Assembly: GCA_009838515.1 (NCBI GenBank)
Contig: VXRL01000002.1
Location: forward strand, 147,248 to 211,247
Direction of reading: 5' to 3'
DNA from: Terriglobia bacterium
GTDB lineage: Bacteria; Acidobacteriota; Terriglobia; Bryobacterales; UBA6623
Length of the DNA stretch: 64,000 nt
Shown: positions 32,775 through 41,969 of the stretch, in pieces
Layout of the letters: every line of letters starts with the position of its first letter
Position numbering within the stretch: the stretch's first letter is position 1
The notes under the pieces: generated by a model
What the model was told of the DNA's origin: nothing
Seen by the model: only the letters and a program-made list of their open reading frames with translations
Database searches by the model: none
Position numbers and translations under genes: made by a program

Positions 32775-34626
32775 CGGAATCTTGCCTCCATGAAACGACG
32801 AGTTCTCGATTTGTATCGAACCCGGTAATACGAACTTCGAAATCCTTCGTACACTTTCGTGCCTCTAGTACGTTACTCTCCGCCCGAAATGTCGCGCATC
32901 CCTTCTGCTTGTCTTTGTGCGTAATAGTCAACTTTTCTATCTCAAAATCGGCCCTATTCCAGCGTGGTCGGCGACTGCCATCAGCGTATGCCAGCTCAGC
33001 TGCGAGGTCCACGGGCCATTGATCGTGGTCGGTTGCCGCAACAATGCGCAAGCCGTCTGCGTGCTTAGATACGCGAAACGCTCGGGGCCTACGTTGGGGA
33101 AGTGTGTCGGGCGGGACTGGTTGCCCGTCACGCGCTTTCTTCTTGATCGGCGGCCCCTTTGGTATTGCAAATAAATTCTCAAACACTCTTGAGTCTGGCT
33201 GGCTACTGTCACCGTAGAGCAGCAGCCGAAGATCTCTAGGTAGACCCTTGACAAATCTCTTTAGGTTATAGACTGGTGCATCGAAATGATGCCTTTCTAG
33301 CTTCTGTCTGATTTCGATTGATTCGGAAAGATCTAAATGGGCCTTCCCTTCGCATAGGTTAAGGTATGTTGCAAGAATCGACTCATCCACAAAAAAGAGC
33401 AAGTCGTAGTCTCTTGGATCCTTGCTTCGTACCATAGGAAGACACATGCCTTCGCGGAAGAACCCGTCAAGTGGCGACGCACCTTCCGGACAGTTGGCGA
33501 TAGCAGCCCGCAGATTCGTAGCCTTCTTGCTTCCTCCATGCCTGACCAATAGACCCAATTCGAGAACACATGAGCCACCCGTTTGCAAATGTTCTTCGAT
33601 TTTCGACGCTGTTGCTCTGTGCTCGAGATAATCGAGCGTTCTAGCTGCGACAGGCACTGATATTCTATAGTCAGGTGGACTGTTCTTTAGTCCCTTTCTG
33701 ATCAGAGAAAGATATCGTTTGGTGTCACTCTTGATGGAAGTGTTCCTCATCTTCTTGCACACTTTATTAGCGATACCATCGATAGAATGACAGTCTAGAC
33801 GAGTCCCATCCACATTCAACACTAAGGTTTCGTCGATTATGGTTGGGCCGAAGTTCTCGATTGCCGCTGCCAGTATCGAGTCAGGCGTGAGCTCACTATG
33901 GGGATAGGGTATTGCTAGTGCGAGTCCTGTATCTGGAACTTCTTCATAGTCGAGAAATTGAAATGTCTCGATAACGGACTGACGGCAGTCAGCGGATTCA
34001 TGAAGGTGGTAGATCGAAACCCGTTCATGTGCGGCGAAATATGCATGAGTTGCGCGCAGCGAGGAGTCGTCTTCTATTGATCGTAATACGGCCATTCCAC
34101 AGATGGGGGTCTTCTTGTCTTCGGAACGCCGGGTGTAGCCGATAACAGTTTGAATCTCTGATGCAATCAAGAACGTTACCCTGCCAATGCCTCGTCCTCC
34201 TCGTCCCGATGCATCCTTGTTGGATTGACCGAAATTCAGCCAGTAGTTCCAGAAGTCACTGTTTCGGCGGCTCAAGCTCCCGGTTAAACCCGTCGCATGA
34301 AAATCTTGCACAACGAGCCAAGTCATCTCGCTGCTGTCCCACGAGCTTGGTACAGGTAAGTCGCATTTCTTGCGAAATGAGATTACGTCCCGCAGTAGAG
34401 ACTGGTCCGGTGCGATAGCTGAAGTTCCGAATTTGAAGTCGATGCGTACTGGGGCCTCGGCGTTGATACGGGCGTCGAGGCTGTTCTGAATAGCTTCTCG
34501 GACGAATGTCTCCGAGTAGGGGAAGTCATCGCGATCGAAGATTTCGGAATCCAATCCTTCCGTTGTGGGTGTTGGCCCGACTTTGGGCCATATCCATCCC
34601 CAGTGGGAATTATCTGATGAATTCAT
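32758..34626 (-). CDS. GHKL ATPase, MutL/MORC-like, defence-associated
   Basis: A 622-residue protein with an N-terminal GHKL (Hsp90/MutL/MORC-type) ATPase domain. The N-box is FVREAIQNSLDA (Glu44, Asn48), the G1 region is a modified VVQDFHATGL (Asp108, Gly113) and the G2 loop is GRGGRGIGRVTF (from Gly141). The rest, with a basic segment PKGPPIKKKARDGQPVPPDT near residue 500, matches no family I can name. Similar MutL/MORC-like ATPases have been described in restriction-modification operons. It leads a three-gene operon facing the EcoRII-like pair, suggesting a DNA-sensing or clamp-like defence ATPase. Low GC content supports transfer. Confidence 0.8.
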   Translation of the reverse strand: MNSSDNSHWGWIWPKVGPTPTTEGLDSEIFDRDDFPYSETFVREAIQNSLDARINAEAPVRIDFKFGTSAIAPDQSLLRDVISFRKKCDLPVPSSWDSSEMTWLVVQDFHATGLTGSLSRRNSDFWNYWLNFGQSNKDASGRGGRGIGRVTFLIASEIQTVIGYTRRSEDKKTPICGMAVLRSIEDDSSLRATHAYFAAHERVSIYHLHESADCRQSVIETFQFLDYEEVPDTGLALAIPYPHSELTPDSILAAAIENFGPTIIDETLVLNVDGTRLDCHSIDGIANKVCKKMRNTSIKSDTKRYLSLIRKGLKNSPPDYRISVPVAARTLDYLEHRATASKIEEHLQTGGSCVLELGLLVRHGGSKKATNLRAAIANCPEGASPLDGFFREGMCLPMVRSKDPRDYDLLFFVDESILATYLNLCEGKAHLDLSESIEIRQKLERHHFDAPVYNLKRFVKGLPRDLRLLLYGDSSQPDSRVFENLFAIPKGPPIKKKARDGQPVPPDTLPQRRPRAFRVSKHADGLRIVAATDHDQWPVDLAAELAYADGSRRPRWNRADFEIEKLTITHKDKQKGCATFRAESNVLEARKCTKDFEVRITGFDTNRELVVSWRQDSDANGS

Positions 34627-34811
34627 ACTGATGGCACCGCCATGAAGTGAAGAAAGACTATGTACCGGAACGATCTATGGTGAATGAGGCGATTGTAGCA
34701 CCGGTTGGCGATCGGGCCGCCTGCAGGGTTGATCAGTCCTCGGGCGCCGCCGAGGCTGTAGCCGGTTGCATCGGAAAGCGCTCTTGCTTGCAGCGCCTAG
34801 ATTCCGGACGC

Positions 34812-35495
34812 ATGCGGCTAGACTCAAGGTTGAGGGTCCCAGACGAGCTAATCCGAGCGGTGTTGTTTGACTTCGACGGCACGCTGTTCGACAGCGAGTA
34901 CCTGCACCACGAAGCGTGGCTGGAAGCGGTCGAGCCTTGGGGTGTGACAGTAGGCTGGGAGGACTACAAGCGCAACCTTGTCGGCATCAGCGACACGCGC
35001 GCATGCGAATTCTTCCTAGAGTTGGCCGGGAGGCCGCGGACACCCGAGGCAATCCAATCCGGCCGCGAGCGCAAGCACTCCGTATACAGGCGGCGATCGG
35101 TGCAAGAACTCGTGCCTCATCCGAGCGTGGCGACTTGGATTCGCGACAACTGCGAGCGTGTGCCGCTCGGAGTAGTCTCGTCGAGCGCAATTCCCGACGT
35201 GGTGCCGATCCTAGAACGGCAAGGCCTCGCGGACTGCATGCGCTTCATCATCTGCGCAGAGCACGTGGAGCGGCTCAAGCCCGATCCTCTGCCCTACTTG
35301 CTGGCGTTCGAGAAACTACAAGCCGCTTGCAAGATTTCCGATCCGGGGGACTGCCTGGTGTTCGAAGATTCCTCTACCGGTGTCCAAGCGGCCCGCGCGG
35401 CGGGCATGACAGTGCATGTGCTGACAAAGCCCGGGGATCTTCCCTCGGCTCTCGAAGAGTGGAGCGCACGCATCGGTGAATTGGTCGATCGATAG
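34812..35495 (+). CDS. HAD-superfamily hydrolase, beta-phosphoglucomutase-like
   Basis: A 227-residue haloacid dehalogenase-type phosphatase or phosphomutase. Motif I is LFDFDGTLFDSE with nucleophile Asp20 and acid/base Asp22, motif II is GVVSSSA, motif III is the Lys in RLKPDPLPY, and motif IV is CLVFEDSSTGVQAA. A helical cap follows motif I (HHEAWLEAVEPWGV), as in the beta-phosphoglucomutase/phosphoglycolate phosphatase subgroup. The ATG at 34812 fits the family length; an in-frame upstream ATG at 34647 adds 55 atypical residues. It lies just outside the restriction island with normal GC content. Confidence 0.88.
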   Translation: MRLDSRLRVPDELIRAVLFDFDGTLFDSEYLHHEAWLEAVEPWGVTVGWEDYKRNLVGISDTRACEFFLELAGRPRTPEAIQSGRERKHSVYRRRSVQELVPHPSVATWIRDNCERVPLGVVSSSAIPDVVPILERQGLADCMRFIICAEHVERLKPDPLPYLLAFEKLQAACKISDPGDCLVFEDSSTGVQAARAAGMTVHVLTKPGDLPSALEEWSARIGELVDR

Positions 35496-35606
35496 GCCGG
35501 GCGCGTTGCGGGGACCGCAGCGCCAAGCGCCGTCCCATGCATGAGCCGACCGGCCCGCAGGCACGAACTCGACGGCGGCTATCGTCGTCGCAGCTGCGCT
35601 AGGTGC

Positions 35607-37886
35607 TCAATCCGCAGCGACGGCTGATTGGGCCGCAAGACCCTCCTGCGCATCGTGAACCGCTACGGCCGACATGGTGATCACTTCCTCTACGTTGAAG
35701 CCCTTCTGTAGCACCGCCACCGGTTTGGCCATGCCCATCAGGATCGGCCCGACCGAGCGCGCGCCCGCAAACTGCCGAAGCAGTTTGTAGGCGATATTTG
35801 CTGCAGCTAGGTTCGGGAAGATCAGCACGTTTGCCTCACTCTGGAGCCTGGAGAACGGGAAGAATTCCTCCGAAATATCAGGATCGAGGGCAGTATCGGC
35901 CTGCATTTCACCGTCCACGATCAGGCCGGGATCCAGTCTCGAGCAGATTTCGGCTGCCTGCGTGACCCGCTCCGAGTCGGGATTCCTCGCCGAACCGAAG
36001 TTGGAAAACGACAAGAGTGCCACATGGGGCACGATGCCCAGACGACGTGCCCGCCGTGCGGCCAGCATCGCGATCTCAGCGAGGTCCTCGGGGCTGGGAT
36101 CGATATTGACCGTTGTATCGGCCAACAGGTAGATCTTGCGCTGGCGGATCATCATGTAGAGGCCGGACACCTTGCGGACGCCGCTCCGCCGGTCGATGAT
36201 CCGCAGCACGGTGCGCAGAGTCTCCGGGTAGTGGCGCGTGATGCCAGCCACCACTCCGTCGGCGTCGCCGGACCGCACCATCATGCAGGCGAACGCAATC
36301 CGGTCCCGCAGCATTTCGTGGGCGTCCTCGTAGGTGCAGCCCTTGCGCTGCCTGAGCCTGAACAGATCATGGGCGTACTGTTCCAGATGGGGAGAGTGCC
36401 GCGGTTCGACAATCTCCCAGCCATCTGTCGGCAGCATCAGCTCGTCTGCCTTGCGGCGAATCTGCTCCGGGTCGCCCAGCAGCACGGGCCTGGCAATGCG
36501 CTCCTGGTGCAGGACGAATGCCGCCCGCAGGATCTTCTCGTGATCGCCCTCCGGCATTACGAGCCGACGCGGATCCTCCTTGGCACGGTCCAAGATCATC
36601 TGGAACACTTCTTGGCTGCTGTCGAGCCGCACCGCCAGGGCCTGGCGGTAATCTTCCAATTCGATGGTCTTGGTGGCGGCCCCGCTGCTGATGGCCGCTT
36701 CGGCGACTTTGCTGGCCACCTCAGGAGTTACGCGCGGGTCGAACGGCTTGGGAATGATGTATTGCGGGCCGAACCGGAGTTGCTCGCTGGTGTAGATCCG
36801 GCGTACCGAGTCCGGCACTGGGTCCTTGGCTAGGTCCGCCAGTGCCCGCACGGCTGCTAGTTCCATCTCGGCATTGATGGTGGTGGCCTCGACATCCAAT
36901 GCGCCGCGGAACAGGGACGGGAAACAGAGCACGTTGTTGACTTGGTTCGGGTGGTCCGAGCGGCCGGTGGCGATGATGGCGTCCTTGCGCGTCGCCGTTG
37001 CCAGGCCGTACTCGATTTCCGGGTCGGGGTTCGCGAGCGCGAATACGATGGGGCTGTCCGCCATTGAGAGCAGCATCTCGGTCGTGAGCACGTTCGGCTT
37101 GGACAGCCCGACGAACACGTCGGCTCCCTTGACCGCTTCCTCGAGCGTGCGCAGTTCGGTGTCGGCAGCGAAGCGCTCCTTGAAGCGATTCATGCCGTCG
37201 ACGCGATCGGTATGGATCACGCCGCGCGAGTCCAGCAGCAACAGATTGGCGGGGTCTACGCCCAGCTTCAGATAAAGGTCGGCGCATGCGACACCGCTCG
37301 CTCCCGCACCGTTGATGACCACCCGCAGGGAGCGGAGATCCTTGCCGGCGATCTCCGCGGCGTTGAGCAGCGCGGCTCCGCTGATGATGGCCGTGCCGTG
37401 CTGGTCGTCGTGGAAGACCGGGATGCTGATGCGCTTGCGCAGTTCCTCCTCCACATGGAAGCACTCGGGTGCCTTGATGTCTTCCAGATTGATGCCGCCG
37501 AACGTTGGCTCCAGCAGCTCGACGACCCTGATGATCTCGTCCGGATCGTCTGTCTTGAGCTCGAGATCGAATACGTCGATGTCGGCGAACCGCTTGAACA
37601 GGACCGCCTTGCCTTCCATCACGGGCTTGCCTGCGAGCGGCCCGATATTGCCGAGGCCGAGCACGGCCGAACCGTTGGAGACGACAGCGACCAGGTTCGA
37701 ACGCGACGTGTAGCGCCCCGCCAGTCGCGGGTCGCGCACGATCTCCAGGCAGGCCTCGGCGACGCCGGGCGAGTAGGCCAGGCTGAGATCGATCTGTGTG
37801 TCAGAGGGCTTGGTCGGAGCGATCGAGATCTTGCCCGGTCGCGGGTGGCTATGGTAATGGAGAGCTGACCTCTGCTGGATTTTCAT
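35607..37886 (-). CDS. maeB: NADP-dependent malic enzyme with phosphotransacetylase-like domain
   Basis: A 759-residue MaeB-type enzyme, the same length as the E. coli protein. The N-terminal malic enzyme part oxidatively decarboxylates malate to pyruvate: motifs [49 protein letters not shown] and [16 protein letters not shown] (NADP site). From about residue 430 a phosphotransacetylase-like domain follows ([49 protein letters not shown]), usually regulatory. The start at 37886 is set by homology and an AGGGA site; the frame stays open upstream without family sequence. It links the C4 acid pool to pyruvate and NADPH. Confidence 0.96.
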   Translation of the reverse strand: MKIQQRSALHYHSHPRPGKISIAPTKPSDTQIDLSLAYSPGVAEACLEIVRDPRLAGRYTSRSNLVAVVSNGSAVLGLGNIGPLAGKPVMEGKAVLFKRFADIDVFDLELKTDDPDEIIRVVELLEPTFGGINLEDIKAPECFHVEEELRKRISIPVFHDDQHGTAIISGAALLNAAEIAGKDLRSLRVVINGAGASGVACADLYLKLGVDPANLLLLDSRGVIHTDRVDGMNRFKERFAADTELRTLEEAVKGADVFVGLSKPNVLTTEMLLSMADSPIVFALANPDPEIEYGLATATRKDAIIATGRSDHPNQVNNVLCFPSLFRGALDVEATTINAEMELAAVRALADLAKDPVPDSVRRIYTSEQLRFGPQYIIPKPFDPRVTPEVASKVAEAAISSGAATKTIELEDYRQALAVRLDSSQEVFQMILDRAKEDPRRLVMPEGDHEKILRAAFVLHQERIARPVLLGDPEQIRRKADELMLPTDGWEIVEPRHSPHLEQYAHDLFRLRQRKGCTYEDAHEMLRDRIAFACMMVRSGDADGVVAGITRHYPETLRTVLRIIDRRSGVRKVSGLYMMIRQRKIYLLADTTVNIDPSPEDLAEIAMLAARRARRLGIVPHVALLSFSNFGSARNPDSERVTQAAEICSRLDPGLIVDGEMQADTALDPDISEEFFPFSRLQSEANVLIFPNLAAANIAYKLLRQFAGARSVGPILMGMAKPVAVLQKGFNVEEVITMSAVAVHDAQEGLAAQSAVAAD

Positions 37887-38042
37887 GTGGGACGGTCCCT
37901 GTTTCGGTCGGAGGGCGGCACTGCGGGCGCGTGGTCGCGCCGCCGTTGCGATCAGGCCCTTGCGCCTTGGAGCACCTTTAGGTCGATTGTCGCAAGTTCC
38001 GCTGTTGGGCGGTACAATCCTTGCGCGAAAGGGAGTTAGGTA

Positions 38043-38468
38043 TTGAAGCGGCGAGCAGCAGTCGGGTGGGGCCTCGGTATCGTCGTCGCGCTTTGGCTGG
38101 TGGGAGTGGTGTCCCCTCAAGAAGCGGAGCCCCCGCCGGAAGCCACGATCACTGAACTGATGCAGGCGATGGTGATCCCCGCGTCCACCAAATTGTTCGA
38201 CGTGCCGCGCAACGTGCCCCAAGACGACTCCGGTTGGGCCGAGGTTCGCAACAGCGCCGTGCTCTTGGCTGAGTCCGGCACTCTGCTCATTCGCGACGGG
38301 CGGGCCAAGGACTCGGATGTCTGGGCCGCGACCTCGCGCGCCTTGGCCGAGGCAGGCGAGGCCGCTCTGAAGGCGGCTAGGGCGCGTGACCCGGAGGCCA
38401 TCGGAGAGGCCGGCAACCTGCTCATCGACGCGTGCGAGAGATGTCACGAAAAACACTGGATCCGTTAA
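38043..38468 (+). CDS. Cytochrome c'-like monohaem protein
   Basis: A 141-residue exported protein with an N-terminal hydrophobic signal (WGLGIVVALWLVGVVS) and a single haem-binding C-x2-C-H motif near the C-terminus (Cys131, Cys134, His135, CERCHEKH). A C-terminal haem site after a largely helical protein is the layout of cytochrome c' and related four-helix-bundle cytochromes. The start is TTG at 38043 after AGGGAG. The ligand or electron partner is unknown. TACAAT at 38013-38018 could be its -10 box. It is followed by a secreted hydrolase on the same strand. Confidence 0.8.
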   Translation: MKRRAAVGWGLGIVVALWLVGVVSPQEAEPPPEATITELMQAMVIPASTKLFDVPRNVPQDDSGWAEVRNSAVLLAESGTLLIRDGRAKDSDVWAATSRALAEAGEAALKAARARDPEAIGEAGNLLIDACERCHEKHWIR

Positions 38469-38586
38469 TGCGGGGGCGAGCTCGCCACCGCCACCGCGGT
38501 CCATTTCGTGGGAAGGGGGGTGGCTCGCGGGTCGTCTGCGTCGCAAACCTGTGCGTCGGACTGCTAGCCTTGCCTCTTTGATCACC

Positions 38587-40560
38587 ATGCGAGCTGCAAT
38601 CCTCTTCCCTGTCCTGCTGGTTGCCGGCGCCGCTGTCGCCGAGATACCTGACAGCGATGCGCGCAACACCTCGATCCGGCACACGGACATGGTGTACTCG
38701 CTGCCGGACTACACGGCTGAGGAATGGAAGCAGCGTTCGGCCTTCTTGCGCAAGCAGGTGCTCTTCTCCGCGGGGTTGCTGCCGATGCCCGACAAGGCGC
38801 CGCTCGACCCACTGGTCGGGACGGTGATCGAACACGAAGACTATTCCGTGGCGAGTGTTCTGCTGCAGACCTACCCCGGCTACTACCTCGGCGGAAACCT
38901 CTACCGGCCAATCGGCCAGAGCGGCCCTTTCCCGGCAGTGGTATCGCCTCACGGGCACTGGCGCTACGGCCGCTTCGAGAACTCGGAGCTCAACTCAGTG
39001 CCGGGACGTGCGATCAGCCTGGCCCGGCAGGGCTACGTGGTGTTCGCGTACGACATGGTCGGGTGGAATGACACGATGCAAACGCCGCACGGGTTTGCCG
39101 GTCCGCGCGAGGAACTGTGGCTGTTCGGTTCACTTGGCCTGCAGTTGTGGAACAGCATCCGCGTAGTGGACTACTTGGTGTCGCTGCCCGGTGTGGATTC
39201 CAGCCGGCTCGGCGTGACCGGGGCATCCGGCGGCGGCACGCAGGCGTTCCTGCTGGCGGCCGTCGATGACCGCATCGGCTATTCCGCGCCGGTGAACATG
39301 GTTTCGTTCCAAATGCAGGGCGGCTCGCGGTGCGAGAATGCGCCGCTGCTGCGAATCGACACCAACAATGTCGAGTTCGCCGCTGCGTTCGCGCCCAAGC
39401 CGCAGTTGCTGGTGTCGGCCACCGGCGACTGGACGGTAAACGTGCCCAAACGCGAATTTCCCGCCGTGCAGCGCATCTACGCCCTCCTCGATGCGAAGTC
39501 CAACGTTGAATGGCGGCAGTTCGACTCGCCGCACAACTATCACCAAGACAGCCGCGAGGCGGTCTACGAGTTCTTCGGCAAACGTATCTTGGGAGACAGC
39601 GAGAGCGCGCATTTCGCGGAACGCGCATCGCGTCCCGACCAGCTCAGTGCTCTGCTTTATCTCTGGGGCCGGCCCCTGCCAGAAGGCGCGGTCAGCCATG
39701 AGGAACTGGTGCGCCAGCGGATCGCGGCGGCCGAGGCTGACACGCTAGCGCTGGCGATAGACGACGCAGCGTCCTTAGCGAGTGCGCGGTTGGCGTTCAA
39801 GAAGCGCCTCGGCTTGGCACTGCTCGCCGAAGTGCCTTCGCCCGGGACTGTAGAAGCGAAGGCGATCGGCGGTGCCGAGTTCGCGATCGGACGGAGCGGC
39901 GTTGGCGACCGCATCCCCGCGCGGTTCCTGAATGCTGATTCGCGCAAGGGCCCTCCGGTTCTGTTCATCCATGCCGATGGCGCCGAAGCCGCCGCGCACT
40001 CCGGGGTCGGCCAAGCGTTGGCACGGGGTGATGCGCCGGTGCTGTTGATCGATGCGTTCCAGACGGGGTTGGCCGCGGCGGTGCGGGATATCGCGGCGGT
40101 CGGCCGGAATGCCGAACGGTACTATCACGTGTTCAACCGCAGCGATGATGCCAACCGCGTGCAGGACATCCTGACCGCTGCCGCCTTCCTGCGCAGCCAC
40201 ACTGGTTCCGACTCCATCAGTCTGGTCGCCTCCGGGAGCGCGGGCCTCTGGGCGCTCCTAGCGGTTTCGCTGGATAGTGGGATAGGAGCGGTCGTGGCGG
40301 ACTTGGACAACTTCGACGCGGCGAACGACGCCGCCTATGCAGAGGGCTTGTTCATTCCAGGACTGCGCCGCGCAGGTGACTTCCGCGCCGCGGCTGCGCT
40401 GACTTCGGAGCATGCCCGGCTGTTGCTGCACAACGCGCATTCCGCGTTTCCGATGCCCTGGTTCGAGGCGGCATTTGAGGCAGGCGGGAGACTTGGCGAC
40501 CTGTCGGTCCCGGCAGAGGCTCCGCTGGCCTCTAGCATCCTGGAATGGATTGCGCGATGA
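38587..40560 (+). CDS. Secreted alpha/beta hydrolase, acetyl-xylan-esterase-like
   Basis: A 657-residue exported protein with a signal peptide (LFPVLLVAGAAVAE) and an alpha/beta hydrolase core. The oxyanion/fold segment is GPFPAVVSPHGHWRYGR, and the nucleophile elbow is GVTGASGGGTQAF (Ser in GASGG, near residue 220). Possible acid and base regions are LVSATGDWTVN and FDSPHNYHQDSREAVYEFF. The second half contains another hydrolase-like region (VSLVASGSAGLWALLAVS), so the protein may have two hydrolase-like lobes, the second degenerate. Probable carbohydrate or xenobiotic esterase; substrate unknown. Confidence 0.8.
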   Translation: MRAAILFPVLLVAGAAVAEIPDSDARNTSIRHTDMVYSLPDYTAEEWKQRSAFLRKQVLFSAGLLPMPDKAPLDPLVGTVIEHEDYSVASVLLQTYPGYYLGGNLYRPIGQSGPFPAVVSPHGHWRYGRFENSELNSVPGRAISLARQGYVVFAYDMVGWNDTMQTPHGFAGPREELWLFGSLGLQLWNSIRVVDYLVSLPGVDSSRLGVTGASGGGTQAFLLAAVDDRIGYSAPVNMVSFQMQGGSRCENAPLLRIDTNNVEFAAAFAPKPQLLVSATGDWTVNVPKREFPAVQRIYALLDAKSNVEWRQFDSPHNYHQDSREAVYEFFGKRILGDSESAHFAERASRPDQLSALLYLWGRPLPEGAVSHEELVRQRIAAAEADTLALAIDDAASLASARLAFKKRLGLALLAEVPSPGTVEAKAIGGAEFAIGRSGVGDRIPARFLNADSRKGPPVLFIHADGAEAAAHSGVGQALARGDAPVLLIDAFQTGLAAAVRDIAAVGRNAERYYHVFNRSDDANRVQDILTAAAFLRSHTGSDSISLVASGSAGLWALLAVSLDSGIGAVVADLDNFDAANDAAYAEGLFIPGLRRAGDFRAAAALTSEHARLLLHNAHSAFPMPWFEAAFEAGGRLGDLSVPAEAPLASSILEWIAR

Positions 40561-40698
40561 GCTCCGGCTGTCGCGAAGGGACTCGGTTCGACAAGATTAC
40601 GGCGGTTCGCCTGGCGGCGACGCCGCTGGTGCCGGTGCCAGCATTATCGAACTGGCCGCCGCAGCTGAGCGGGAGCGAACCATCCCATAATTGAATAG

Positions 40699-41175
40699 GT
40701 GCTGGAAACGGACAAACAAGACAGGCCGCCGCGGTCCAAGGCAATGATGCTACTGGTCGCGCTGGGACTATTGTTGGGAATAGCTGGCTTCGGCTATCTG
40801 GAGTGGAAGGGGCGCTCGGATCTGCCGGTCGAGCAGGTTGTGCTCACAGACGAGGCGCGCGACTATCTCACCAGCCTCGACCTCAGCGATGTAGAGATGG
40901 GGGCCACAGACAACTCGCTTGGCCAGACACTGGTCGAAATCACCGGCACGATCCGGAATATCGGTGACAGGCCAGTGCGCAGCATCCGCCTGAACTGTGT
41001 CTTCTTCGACGTATACGGCATCGAACTCCACCGCGTACTCTCGACGATCGTGCGGTCGTCGCAGGGTCTACAACCGGGTGGGGAAGTGCCATTCAGGCTA
41101 CCATTCGACGATATCCCTGATGGCTGGAATCAGGTCCTTCCCAGCCTGTACGTTGCCGAGATTGTGTTTGATTGA
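40699..41175 (+). CDS. Small membrane-anchored FxLYD-like protein
   Basis: A 158-residue protein starting with GTG. One membrane helix (MMLLVALGLLLGIAGFGYLEW) is followed by an extracytoplasmic beta-sandwich-like region (LVEITGTIRNIGDRPVRSIRL, PGGEVPFRLPFDDIPDGWNQ) like the FxLYD/DUF3426 families that sit beside envelope complexes. No enzyme motif. Function unknown. Confidence 0.65.
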   Translation: MLETDKQDRPPRSKAMMLLVALGLLLGIAGFGYLEWKGRSDLPVEQVVLTDEARDYLTSLDLSDVEMGATDNSLGQTLVEITGTIRNIGDRPVRSIRLNCVFFDVYGIELHRVLSTIVRSSQGLQPGGEVPFRLPFDDIPDGWNQVLPSLYVAEIVFD

Positions 41176-41358
41176 AGGGCGCTCGGCCCGCGACGATTCA
41201 ACAGAGTCCTGCAACAGCTCTGGTAGACGCCGTGCGCGTGATCGCCCCGGGGGCGAAGTGGATGGGTCCCGTTGCCGTGAAACCGGCCGGGCCGCAAGCC
41301 AGCCTCGATCGCCGAACCTACGGGTTCAGTCAACCGTGCTTCGGCCTCAACCGAGGTG

Positions 41359-41586
41359 TTACGGCTTGTTCGACTCTTCTTGCTGAGCCAGCTTCTGACG
41401 ATTTCGCTCGCGCCATTCGGCATCGTACGCATCGCTCAGTTCCTTTGAGAACGCCTCGGGGTGGCTCATTGGGCGGGCGTACTTCCACTCCCACTCTTCG
41501 GTTTCGGGGATATCGCTGAAATCGATTTCTTCATCTGGGACTTGCTTTGACTCGTCCCAGGGCGGCTCGGGTGCTTCTAGGCCCAT
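41359..41586 (-). CDS. Internal in-frame start: BrnA-like antitoxin segment
   Basis: Within the BrnT-BrnA reading frame an ATG at 41586 (codon 97) is preceded by a perfect AGGAGG (41596-41601) with a 9-base spacer. Translation from it would give a free 75-residue protein holding only the BrnA-like acidic segment. The site is stronger than anything upstream of the full-length start, which suggests that the antitoxin part may be made in excess. This is an inference from the sequence of the site. Confidence 0.5.
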   Translation of the reverse strand: MGLEAPEPPWDESKQVPDEEIDFSDIPETEEWEWKYARPMSHPEAFSKELSDAYDAEWRERNRQKLAQQEESNKP

Positions 41587-41874
41587 ATAAATTTTCCTCC
41601 TGCCCATAGTATAAGAGCGTCTTTCGCTGCGGGATGCAGGTCGGGCCGAGATGATCCGATTTCGGCCTGCACGCTCGGTGAAGATCACGGCGATTGCGCT
41701 GCCCTCTAACAGCTCGATCGCCTTCCAGCGAACCTCTTCCCCGCGAGGAGACCGCAACAGGAGCGGATTGTGACCAAAGATTCGTATTGCATCTTGGAAC
41801 CGTATGCCGTGTCTTCTAACGTTGGTGCGGTTTTTCTCGTCGTCCCACTCGAACTTCGACTCAGGATTCTGCAT
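41359..41874 (-). CDS. BrnT-type RNase toxin fused to a BrnA-like tail
   Basis: A 171-residue protein. Residues 7-92 match BrnT ribonuclease toxins (FEWDDEKNRTNVRRHGIRFQ, WKAIELLEGSAIAVIFTERA, RNRIISARPASRSERRSY). Instead of stopping there, the frame continues through residues 93-171, where DEEIDFSDIPETEEWEWKYARP resembles the first part of BrnA antitoxins. The ribbon-helix-helix part of BrnA is missing; the end is a charged tail. In normal brnTA operons the two proteins are separate and BrnA follows BrnT. An internal start with a consensus ribosome-binding site lies at 41586. Possibly a self-neutralising toxin or a decayed locus. Confidence 0.72.
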   Translation of the reverse strand: MQNPESKFEWDDEKNRTNVRRHGIRFQDAIRIFGHNPLLLRSPRGEEVRWKAIELLEGSAIAVIFTERAGRNRIISARPASRSERRSYTMGRRKIYMGLEAPEPPWDESKQVPDEEIDFSDIPETEEWEWKYARPMSHPEAFSKELSDAYDAEWRERNRQKLAQQEESNKP

Positions 41875-41969
41875 TCGTAAGGTTGGTGGCAGTTGTCGTC
41901 GGCAGGAGAGTCCGGCTTTGCTACGGCTTCGCGTCCAACACCGGGCGTTTCAGCATCCCTGGACCGGAC

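Noticed and set aside
34647..34811. 55-codon extension of the HAD hydrolase
   Set aside because: Residues before the ATG at 34812 have no HAD resemblance and the shorter form has the normal family length.
37887..38690. N-terminal extension of the malic enzyme frame
   Set aside because: It would run through the promoter and antisense to the cytochrome c'-like gene; the family N-terminus begins at 37886.
31170..41900. GGTTGGTGGCAGT shared near 31170 and 41880 as possible att sites
   Set aside because: A 13-base match is expected by chance in 64 kb, and the second copy lies outside the compositional island.
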